Origin: Streptomyces sp. CB02923
Lineage (GTDB): Bacteria; Actinomycetota; Actinomycetes; Streptomycetales; Streptomycetaceae
Reading direction: 5' to 3'
NCBI RefSeq assembly: GCF_001905005.1
Contig: NZ_LWKZ01000028.1
Coordinates: 62,001 to 126,000 of the forward strand
Length of the DNA stretch: 64,000 nt
The notes under the pieces were generated by a model. The model did not search any database and was not told where the DNA came from. It was given only the letters and a program-made list of their open reading frames with translations. The position numbers were made by a program, and so were the translations under genes. Of this stretch, positions 7,967 to 15,215 are shown one piece after another (within the stretch, counting starts at the first letter, position 1; every line of letters starts with the position of its first letter).

Positions 7967-9367
7967 TCAGCCGCGTACGGCCGCGATGGCCTCGGCCAGT
8001 GCGGTGGGGACGTCGGGCACGAGCGTGTGGACTCCGTCGCGTACGACCTGGCGACCGCCGACCACCGTGTGCCGCACGTCCGCCCCGGAGGCGGCGAATA
8101 CGGCCGTCTCGGCGCCCAGCCGGGGCAGCGGCCCCGCGGTGCGTACGGAGTCCAGCGCGATCGTGGTGAGGTCGGCGAGCGCACCGCGTTCGATGGTGCC
8201 CGCCTCGTCCCAGCCCAGCGCGGCGTGGCCGTCGGCGGTGGCGGCGCGCAGCAGGGCGTTGGCGGTCCAGTGGCCGCGGGTGCGGGTGCGCAGCCGTTCG
8301 TCCAGCTCCATCGCGCGGGCCTCTTCGAAGAGGTCGATGACGGCGTGGCTGTCGCTGCCGAGCGACAGGGGGCTGCCGGCGGCCTGGAGGCGGACGGCGG
8401 GGCCGATGCCGTCGGCGAGGTCGCGTTCGGTGGTGGGGCACATGCACACGCCGGTGGTGGCGGCGCCCAGCAGGCGGATGTCCTCGCCGGTGAGGTGGGT
8501 GGCGTGCACGGCGGTGGTGCGGCGGCCCAGGACGCCGTGCTCGGCGAGGAGAGCGGTGGGGGTGCGGCCGTGCGCCGCGTGGCAGGCGTCGTTCTCGGCG
8601 GTCTGCTCGGAGAGGTGGACGTGCAGCGGTGCCTGCCGCCGGTCCGCCCATTCCGCGACGGTGCCCAACTGCCCTGCGGGTACGGCGCGTACGGAGTGCA
8701 CGGCCGCTCCGATGCGGGCGTGCGGGCGGCCGTCCTTCAGGAGGGAGGCGCGTTCGGCCCAGGCGTCGGCGGTGCCGTCGGAGAAGCGCAGCTGGTGGTG
8801 GTCGGGGGCGGCGCCGAAGCCGGCGGAGAGATAGGCGGTGTCCAGCAGGGTGATGCGGATGCCCGCCTCGTCGGCGGCGGCGATCAGGGCTTCGCCCATC
8901 GCGTTGGGGTCGGCGTAGCGGGTGCCGCCGGGCCCGTGGTGGAGGTAGTGGAATTCGCCGACGCAGGTGATGCCCGCGAGCGCCATCTCCGCGTACACGG
9001 CCCGCGCGAGGGTGTAGTAGGAGTCGGGGGTGAGCCGGGAGGCGATCTGGTACATGACCTCGCGCCAGGTCCAGAAGGTGCCGGAGCCGACCTGGACCGT
9101 GCCGCGCAGGGCGCGGTGGAAGGCGTGCGAGTGGGCGTTGGCGAGGCCGGGCAGGGTCAGGCCGCGCAGGGGGACGGCGCCGGGCGGCGGCGCGTCCACC
9201 CCGGTCCGTACGGCGCCGATGAGGCCGTCGGCCGGGTTCACGTCCACGGCCACGCCCGGCTCGACGTGGGTGCCGAGCCAGGCGTGTTCCAGCCAGTACG
9301 TCTTCGGGGCGGCCGGCCCCGGGCCGTCGCCGGGTCGCGGGGTCGGCTCGGCTTCCTGCGGCGTCAC
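7967..9367 (-). CDS. hutF: Formimidoylglutamate deiminase
   Basis: 466 aa. It converts N-formimidoyl-L-glutamate to N-formyl-L-glutamate and ammonia. It is an amidohydrolase-superfamily enzyme with ANAHSHAFHRALRG (about residue 80), the HLSEQTAEND segment, and SDSHAVIDLFEEARAMEL near the C-terminal third; the ELD/RLR context is diagnostic of HutF. The GTG start at 9367 makes a GTGA overlap with the stop of the M20 amidohydrolase gene, so translation is probably coupled. The product requires a formylglutamate deformylase to complete the pathway; no classical HutG (N-formylglutamate amidohydrolase family) is present in the window. Confidence 0.92.
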   Translation of the reverse strand: MTPQEAEPTPRPGDGPGPAAPKTYWLEHAWLGTHVEPGVAVDVNPADGLIGAVRTGVDAPPPGAVPLRGLTLPGLANAHSHAFHRALRGTVQVGSGTFWTWREVMYQIASRLTPDSYYTLARAVYAEMALAGITCVGEFHYLHHGPGGTRYADPNAMGEALIAAADEAGIRITLLDTAYLSAGFGAAPDHHQLRFSDGTADAWAERASLLKDGRPHARIGAAVHSVRAVPAGQLGTVAEWADRRQAPLHVHLSEQTAENDACHAAHGRTPTALLAEHGVLGRRTTAVHATHLTGEDIRLLGAATTGVCMCPTTERDLADGIGPAVRLQAAGSPLSLGSDSHAVIDLFEEARAMELDERLRTRTRGHWTANALLRAATADGHAALGWDEAGTIERGALADLTTIALDSVRTAGPLPRLGAETAVFAASGADVRHTVVGGRQVVRDGVHTLVPDVPTALAEAIAAVRG

Positions 9368-10692
9368 CTGCACGCCAGGCCCTCCAGTACGTCGGCGAGT
9401 GCGGTCACCCCGGCGAGGCAGTCGTCCTCGGCCGCGCGTTCGGCGGGCGAGTGCGAGACGCCGGTGGGGTTGCGTACGAACAGCATGGCGGTGGGGACGG
9501 TGGCGGACAGGATACCCGCGTCGTGTCCGGCGCCGGTGCCGAGGACGGGCACCTCGCGGGCGCCGCCCGGCCGGCCGTCCGCCGCCTGGGTGAGGATCTT
9601 GGCCAGCTCGTCCCGCAGGGCGTGCCCGAACTCGACGACGGGGGTGAAGGACTCCCGGGTGACCCGGACGTCGACGCCGTCGCGCTCGCCGCGCTCGGCG
9701 GCCTCCCGCTCGATGGCGGCGATGACGGTGTCCAGCGTCTCCTGGTCGGCGGCGCGGGAGTCCAGCCAGCCGCGTACCAGCGACGGGATGGCGTTGACGC
9801 CGTTCGGCTCGACGCTGATCTTGCCGAAGGTGGCCAGCGCGCCGGCCAGTTCGGCGCTCTTGCGGGCGGCGAGCACGGTCGCGGCGTAGGTGAGCATCGG
9901 GTCGCGCCGGTCCGCCAGGCGGGTGGTGCCGGCGTGGTTGGCCTCGCCGTGGAAGTCGAACCGCCAGCGGCCGTGCGGCCAGATGGCGGAGGCGATGCCC
10001 ACGGGGTCGCCGGTCAGGTCGAGCGCGCGCCCCTGTTCGACGTGGAGTTCGACGAACGCGCCGATGCGGGACAGCCGGCCGGGGTCCGCGCCGATGGCGT
10101 CCGGGTCGTATCCGGCCCGCTCCATGGCCTGCGGCAGCGACACGCCGTCGGCGTCCCGCAGTTCGTGGGCCGCCTCGGTGGTGAGCTGTCCCGCGCTGAG
10201 CCGGGAGCCGACGCAGGCCAGGCCGAAGCGGGCGCCTTCCTCGTCGCCGAAGTTGACGATCGCCAGCGGTTTGGCGGGCTCGGCGCCGCGGCTGCGGAGT
10301 TCGTCGAGCGCGGCGAAGGACGACACGACGCCGAGCGGGCCGTCGAAGGCGCCGCCGTCGGGGACGGAGTCCAGGTGGGAGCCGGTGACGACGGCCTCGC
10401 CGGGGGCCACGTCGGCGGCGGACGCGGCGCCGAGCCAGGCCCACTGGTTGCCGTTGCGGTCCTGCTCGTAGGCGAGTCCGCGGGCGCGGGCCTGGGCCTC
10501 GAACCACGCCCGGCAGTCGGCGTCGGCGCCGGTCCAGGCGAAGCGGCGGTAGCCGCCGCTGCCGGTGTGGCGCCCGATGGGCGCGAGGTCCCGCCACATC
10601 TCGTGGAAGGACGCCGCGCCCGGCCCGGCGCCGCGCGCCGGGCCGCCGGGCCGCGCGGGGGTGTCCGCCGGGCCGTCGTACGGCGGGGTCAC
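9364..10692 (-). CDS. M20-family amidohydrolase (allantoate amidohydrolase / carbamoylase type) in the hut operon
   Basis: 442 aa. It is a zinc-dependent M20 enzyme of the allantoate amidohydrolase / N-carbamoyl-L-amino-acid hydrolase group: metal motifs GSHLDSVPDGGAFDG (about residue 110), FGDEEGARFG and ELHVEQGRALD, with GTGAGHDAG near the C-terminus. It is wedged between hutU and hutF with 4-nt overlaps on both sides (GTGA). Databases usually call such genes allantoate amidohydrolase. The operon position argues that it acts on an acyl-glutamate, most simply N-formyl-L-glutamate, standing in for HutG; that is inference. An N-terminal Pro/Gly-rich tail of about 25 residues is of unsure reality. 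Confidence 0.85.
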   Translation of the reverse strand: MTPPYDGPADTPARPGGPARGAGPGAASFHEMWRDLAPIGRHTGSGGYRRFAWTGADADCRAWFEAQARARGLAYEQDRNGNQWAWLGAASAADVAPGEAVVTGSHLDSVPDGGAFDGPLGVVSSFAALDELRSRGAEPAKPLAIVNFGDEEGARFGLACVGSRLSAGQLTTEAAHELRDADGVSLPQAMERAGYDPDAIGADPGRLSRIGAFVELHVEQGRALDLTGDPVGIASAIWPHGRWRFDFHGEANHAGTTRLADRRDPMLTYAATVLAARKSAELAGALATFGKISVEPNGVNAIPSLVRGWLDSRAADQETLDTVIAAIEREAAERGERDGVDVRVTRESFTPVVEFGHALRDELAKILTQAADGRPGGAREVPVLGTGAGHDAGILSATVPTAMLFVRNPTGVSHSPAERAAEDDCLAGVTALADVLEGLACR

Positions 10693-12347
10693 TCGCCCTC
10701 CCGCATCGGGATGCGCACGCCGCGCTCGGCCGCGACCTCGTCGGCGCGGTCGTACCCGGCGTCGACGTGGCGGATGACACCCATGCCCGGGTCGTTGGTC
10801 AGCACCCGGCGGATCTTCTCGCCGGCCAGCGGGGTGCCGTCGGCGACCGTGACCTGTCCGGCGTGGATCGAGCGGCCCATGCCAACGCCGCCGCCGTGGT
10901 GCAGGGAGACCCAGGAGGCGCCGGAGGCGACGTTGACCATGGCGTTGAGCAGCGGCCAGTCGGCGATGGCGTCGGAGCCGTCGAGCATCGCCTCGGTCTC
11001 CCGGTACGGGGACGCCACCGAGCCGCAGTCCAGGTGGTCGCGGCCGATGGCCAGCGGTGCCTGGAGGGTGCCGTCGGCGACCATGTCGTTGAAGCGCTCG
11101 CCCGCCTTGTCGCGCTCGCCGTAGCCGAGCCAGCAGATCCGGGCGGGCAGGCCCTGGAAGTGCACCCGTTCGCCCGCCAGCTTGATCCACCGGGCGAGGG
11201 ACTCGTTCTCCGGGAAGAGGTCGAGGATCGCCCGGTCGGTGGCGGCGATGTCCTTGGGGTCGCCGGACAGCGCGGCCCAGCGGAACGGCCCCTTGCCCTC
11301 GGCGAACAGCGGCCGGATGTAGGCGGGCACGAAGCCGGGGAAGGCGAAGGCGCGCTTGTATCCGGCGAGTTCGGCCTCGCCGCGGATGGAGTTGCCGTAG
11401 TCGAAGACCTCGGCCCCGGCGTCCATGAAGCCGACCATGGCCTCGACGTGCCGGGCCATCGACTCGCGGGCCCGACGGGTGAAGTCGGCGGGCTGTTCGG
11501 CCGCGTACGTGGCCATGTCCGCGAAGTCCACGCCGGTCGGCAGGTACGCGAGCGGGTCGTGGGCGGAGGTCTGGTCGGTGACGATGTCGATCGGCGCGCC
11601 GTCGGCGAGCAGCTGCGGCAGCAGGTCGGCCGCGTTGCCGAGGAGGCCGATGGAGAGCGGCTTGCGCTGGTCACGGGCCTCGACGGCGAGCTGAAGGGCG
11701 TGCTGGACGCTGTCGGCCTTCACGTCCAGGTAGCGGTGCTCGATTCGCCGTTCGATGGCGCGGGGGTCGCAGTCGATGCAGATGGCGACGCCGTCGTTCA
11801 TCGTGACGGCGAGCGGCTGGGCGCCGCCCATGCCGCCGAGTCCGGCGGTGAGGGTGATCGTCCCGGCGAGCGAGCCGTTGAACTTCTTCGCGGCGACGGC
11901 GGCGAACGTCTCGTACGTGCCCTGGAGGATGCCCTGGGTGCCGATGTAGATCCACGATCCGGCGGTCATCTGGCCGTACATGGTGAGGCCGAGGGCCTCC
12001 AGCCGCCGGAACTCCTCCCAGTTGGCCCAGTCGCCCACCAGGTTGGAGTTGGCGATGAGCACCCGCGGCGCCCACTCGTGCGTCTGCATGACGCCGACCG
12101 GGCGTCCGGACTGGACGAGCATGGTCTCGTCCTGCTTGAGCGTGGTCAGCGTGCGCACCATCGCGTCGAAGGAGCGCCAGTCGCGGGCCGCCTTGCCGGT
12201 GCCGCCGTAGACGACGAGCTTGTCCGGGTGCTCCGCCACCTCCGGATCGAGGTTGTTCTGCAGCATGCGCAGTGCGGCTTCCTGCTGCCATCCCCGGGCG
12301 TTCAGTTCCGTACCGCGCGGTGCCCGCACGGGTCGCGGTCCCGACAT
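10689..12347 (-). CDS. hutU: Urocanate hydratase
   Basis: 552 aa, full length. It is the NAD+-dependent enzyme that turns urocanate into 4-imidazolone-5-propionate. Conserved blocks are visible: KLVVYGGTGKAARDW near residue 50, the Rossmann segment LTAGLGGMGGAQPLA, the YGNSIRGEAELAGY region, and the C-terminal GASWVSLHHGGGVGMGRSIH. It is first in the operon, with the M20, hutF and hutI genes following without gaps. The upstream 160 bp carries a likely promoter with an inverted repeat between its boxes. Histidine ammonia-lyase proper is not linked; the lyase homologue at 23-24.7 kb has an altered active site. Confidence 0.96.
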   Translation of the reverse strand: MSGPRPVRAPRGTELNARGWQQEAALRMLQNNLDPEVAEHPDKLVVYGGTGKAARDWRSFDAMVRTLTTLKQDETMLVQSGRPVGVMQTHEWAPRVLIANSNLVGDWANWEEFRRLEALGLTMYGQMTAGSWIYIGTQGILQGTYETFAAVAAKKFNGSLAGTITLTAGLGGMGGAQPLAVTMNDGVAICIDCDPRAIERRIEHRYLDVKADSVQHALQLAVEARDQRKPLSIGLLGNAADLLPQLLADGAPIDIVTDQTSAHDPLAYLPTGVDFADMATYAAEQPADFTRRARESMARHVEAMVGFMDAGAEVFDYGNSIRGEAELAGYKRAFAFPGFVPAYIRPLFAEGKGPFRWAALSGDPKDIAATDRAILDLFPENESLARWIKLAGERVHFQGLPARICWLGYGERDKAGERFNDMVADGTLQAPLAIGRDHLDCGSVASPYRETEAMLDGSDAIADWPLLNAMVNVASGASWVSLHHGGGVGMGRSIHAGQVTVADGTPLAGEKIRRVLTNDPGMGVIRHVDAGYDRADEVAAERGVRIPMREGE

Positions 12348-12385
12348 GGGCCGTGCCTCCCTGACGTCGATGCGAATGGATCGAG

Positions 12386-12423
12386 CTATTCACATCTTGG
12401 AGGCGTTGAATAGGACTAGTCAA
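12386..12423 (-). promoter_or_regulatory. hut operon promoter with operator-like inverted repeat
   Basis: On the minus strand TTGACT (12418-12423) is followed after 18 bp by CAAGAT (12394-12399), a plausible vegetative promoter. A perfect 7-bp inverted repeat CTATTCA (12386-12392) / TGAATAG (12407-12413) with 14-bp spacing brackets the -10 and reaches into the spacer. A repressor bound there would block transcription. The repeat is seen directly; the role is inferred. Confidence 0.5.
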
Positions 12424-12513
12424 CAGGTCGGGGCGGGTCGGGCGGCGGGTTTCCGGTTCCGGCGGGTTCCCGCGGCCCACGAGGGCCGACCGGGGCACCC
12501 GCCGGTTCCGTCC

Positions 12514-13113
12514 TCAGCGCACCGTCTGGTCCCCGTCCGGCACGTCCGTCACCGTGACCTTCGCGCGCGGCTGCCCCAGGCCGTCCGCCACCGCCTTCGC
12601 CAGACCGCCGGGGTCCGGACGCGTCGGGAACGGCACGGTCTCACCGTCCCCGTAGCTCTCCACCGCCTTGGTGAAGTAGCCGGGCAGCCAGGCGCCGACC
12701 GCGCCCCTGACCTCCACCGCGGTCACGTCCCGGCCGCCGACCCGGTCCCGCAGAGCGCCGAGGATGCGGTCGGACCGGTACTCCCCCGGCACCTGGAACA
12801 GGCTGGCGTGCGCGCCCGCCAGCCCGCCGTCCGCGAGGCGGACCGTCACGGTCAGGCAGCTGGTCACGCTCGGGTAGAGCAGCGCGCCCCCGGGCCCGGC
12901 CTCCCGGACCTGGCCCTCGGTGATCCGGACGGCCGGGGCCGTCCGGTCGGCGGCGGCCGCCGCGCTCCCCGCGTGGTCATGCGGCCGGTCCTGTGCCGCG
13001 GCCGGTCCCGCCGCCGCGTGCAGCGCCAGCAACGCGACCGGCACGGCGAGCAGCCGCACGCCCGCCCCTCGCCGCACGTGGCTCCCGCTGCCCGGTATCT
13101 CCCTGGTGAACAC
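12514..13113 (-). CDS. Secreted protein of unknown function
   Basis: 199 aa from a GTG start. A signal peptide (about residues 18-41, LLAVPVALLALHAAAGPAAA) precedes a mature domain of about 150 residues without recognised catalytic motifs. It has one cysteine (SVTSCLTVTV) and a run resembling a conserved lyase- or inhibitor-like fold is not evident. It stands alone between the hut and hydroxyproline operons on the same strand. Start choice is uncertain because no strong ribosome binding site is visible. Confidence 0.6.
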   Translation of the reverse strand: MFTREIPGSGSHVRRGAGVRLLAVPVALLALHAAAGPAAAQDRPHDHAGSAAAAADRTAPAVRITEGQVREAGPGGALLYPSVTSCLTVTVRLADGGLAGAHASLFQVPGEYRSDRILGALRDRVGGRDVTAVEVRGAVGAWLPGYFTKAVESYGDGETVPFPTRPDPGGLAKAVADGLGQPRAKVTVTDVPDGDQTVR

Positions 13114-13200
13114 TGTGCTCCGCTCTCTCTGCCCGTACGCGACGGCCGCGTACGACAGCTCACCTTCGCAGCCGCACCCCCGGGGCCCGCACGGCCACCC

Positions 13201-14244
13201 CTACAGCACGAACCCGCACGGAAAGGGATCGGACGGATCGAGGACGTACCGGGCCGTGCCCGTGATCCAGGCCCGGCCGGTGACCGTCGGCACGACCGCC
13301 GCCCGCCCGCCGACCCGCGCCGTGCCCACCAGCCGGCCCGTGAAGCGGGTGCCGATCAGGGACTCGTTGACGAAGGGCCGGTGCAGCGGGAGCGCGCCGC
13401 GTGCGTGCAGCTGGGCCATGCGGGCGCTGGTGCCGGTGCCGCAGGGCGAGCGGTCGAGCCAGCCGGGGTGGATGACCATGGCGTTGCGGGAGTGCGAGCC
13501 GTCCGGGCCCGGGGTGCCGGGGGCCGTGAACTGTACGTGGCGGCAGCCGGAGATGGCCGGGTCGGCGGGGTGGACGGGCCGGTCGCGTTCCTCGACCGCG
13601 GCCATGACGGCCAGGCCCGCGGCGAGGATGTCGTCCCGGTGGGAGGCGGCGAACGGGATGCCCAGCGCGGCGAGCGGCGTGATCGCGTAGAAGTTGCCGC
13701 CGTACGCCAGGTCGTAGCGGACGTCGCCGAAGCCGGGGACCTTCACCACGGCGTCCAGTTCGTGCGCGTACGAAGGGACGTTGTGGAGGGTGACGTGCTC
13801 GGCGCGGCCGTCGCGCACCGTGACCCGGGCCGCCACCAGCCCGGCCGGGGTGTCCAGCCGCACGGTGGTGACGGGCCCGGTGACCTCCACCAGTCCCGTC
13901 TCGACCAGGACCGTCGCGACGCCGATCGTGCCGTGCCCGCACATCGGCAGGCATCCGGAGACCTCGATGTAGACGACGCCCCAGTCGGCGTCCGGCCGGG
14001 TCGGCGGCTGGAGGATCGCGCCGCTCATCGCGGGGTGCCCGCGCGGCTCGTTGACGAGCAGGCGGCGGATGTGGTCGAGGTGTTCGGCGAAGTACCGGCG
14101 GCGGTCGGCCATGGTCGCGCCGGGGATGGTGCCGACGCCGTCCGTGACGACGCGGGTCGGCATGCCCTCGGTGTGGGAGTCCACGGCGCCGAAGGTGTGC
14201 ACGGCGCGGGCTGCGGACGGGCCGCGCACGCTGCCGTCCGTCAT
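13201..14244 (-). CDS. 4-hydroxyproline 2-epimerase (proline racemase family)
   Basis: 347 aa. Both catalytic cysteines of the proline racemase superfamily are present, in MCGHGTIG (about residue 100) and SPCGTGTSA (about residue 265), so it is an epimerase rather than a 3-hydroxyproline dehydratase (which has Thr at the second place). It converts trans-4-hydroxy-L-proline to cis-4-hydroxy-D-proline. Its ATG overlaps the TGA of the DapA-family gene, and the operon supplies the later steps of the pathway, which supports hydroxyproline over proline as substrate. It is the last gene of the four-gene operon. Confidence 0.88.
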   Translation of the reverse strand: MTDGSVRGPSAARAVHTFGAVDSHTEGMPTRVVTDGVGTIPGATMADRRRYFAEHLDHIRRLLVNEPRGHPAMSGAILQPPTRPDADWGVVYIEVSGCLPMCGHGTIGVATVLVETGLVEVTGPVTTVRLDTPAGLVAARVTVRDGRAEHVTLHNVPSYAHELDAVVKVPGFGDVRYDLAYGGNFYAITPLAALGIPFAASHRDDILAAGLAVMAAVEERDRPVHPADPAISGCRHVQFTAPGTPGPDGSHSRNAMVIHPGWLDRSPCGTGTSARMAQLHARGALPLHRPFVNESLIGTRFTGRLVGTARVGGRAAVVPTVTGRAWITGTARYVLDPSDPFPCGFVL

Positions 14245-15215
14245 CACCCGGCCGCTTTCGCCCAGATCTCCAGTGCCTGGACGGCGCCGCGCAGGTCCGC
14301 GTCCAGTTGCCGCCGGTGCTCGGGCAGGAGCGGGCCGCGCGGCGGCCGGCAGGGGCCGCCGTACCGGCCCACGAGGTCCATCGCGCGCTTGACGGCCTGG
14401 ACGAACTCGGTGCGCGAGTCCCACCGGAACGCGGCGACCAGCGGTTCGTACAGCTCCCGCGCCTCGGCCACGCGCCCGGCCCGCGCCAGCTCGTAGAGGC
14501 GTACGGACTCGGCGGGGAAGACGTTGGAGAAGCCGGCGAACCAGCCGGTGGCGCCCATCAGCAGCGCTTCCAGCACCAGGTCGTCGGCGCCCGCCACCAC
14601 GTCCAGGCCGGGTGCCTGTTCCTTGATGTGCAGCACCCGGCGGATGTCCCCGGAGAACTCCTTGACGGCCACGACGCCGTCGATCGCGGCGATCTCGCGC
14701 AGGGTCTCCGGCGTCAGGTCGACCTTCGTGTCGAGCGGGTTGTTGTAGACCATCACCGGCAGCCCGGCGGCCGCTACCTCCTCGAAGTGCCGCACGGTCT
14801 CCGCGGTGTTGGCCCGGTAGAGGGTGGGCGGCAGGCACAGCACGCCGTCCGCGCCGTCCTCGGCCGCCAGCTCCGCCCAGTGCCGCGCCTGGTGCGAGCC
14901 GACGCCGTGCACGCCCACGACGACCAGCGCGTCGCGCCCCACCGCGGCGACGGCCGTGCGGGCCACGGCGCGGCGTTCGCCGTCGGTGAGGGAGGAGTAC
15001 TCGCCGAGCGAACCGTTGGGCCCGACCCCGTGACAGCCGCTGTCGACGAGCCAGCGGCAGTGGTCGGCGTACCGGTCGAGGTCGGGCCGGAGCCCGGCGG
15101 GGGCGGTCCGGTCCTCGGCGTACGGGAGGGCGGTGGCGACGATGACGCCGGTCAGGGACGTACGGGAGGCGGCGGTGCGGGACGTGCGGGGCGTTGGCGT
15201 CGCGTGGTCCGTCAT
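14244..15215 (-). CDS. DapA-family 1-pyrroline-4-hydroxy-2-carboxylate deaminase
   Basis: 323 aa, a class I aldolase TIM barrel of the dihydrodipicolinate synthase family. The Schiff-base lysine is in GVVAVKEFSGD (about residue 183) and the tyrosine in VMVYNNPLDTK (about residue 155); GPNGSLGEYSSLT replaces the usual G-TTGE loop. In hydroxyproline catabolism this family removes water and ammonia from pyrroline-4-hydroxy-2-carboxylate to give 2-oxoglutarate semialdehyde. True lysine-biosynthetic DapA is unlikely given the operon. ATG/TGA overlaps join it to both neighbours. Confidence 0.84.
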   Translation of the reverse strand: MTDHATPTPRTSRTAASRTSLTGVIVATALPYAEDRTAPAGLRPDLDRYADHCRWLVDSGCHGVGPNGSLGEYSSLTDGERRAVARTAVAAVGRDALVVVGVHGVGSHQARHWAELAAEDGADGVLCLPPTLYRANTAETVRHFEEVAAAGLPVMVYNNPLDTKVDLTPETLREIAAIDGVVAVKEFSGDIRRVLHIKEQAPGLDVVAGADDLVLEALLMGATGWFAGFSNVFPAESVRLYELARAGRVAEARELYEPLVAAFRWDSRTEFVQAVKRAMDLVGRYGGPCRPPRGPLLPEHRRQLDADLRGAVQALEIWAKAAG

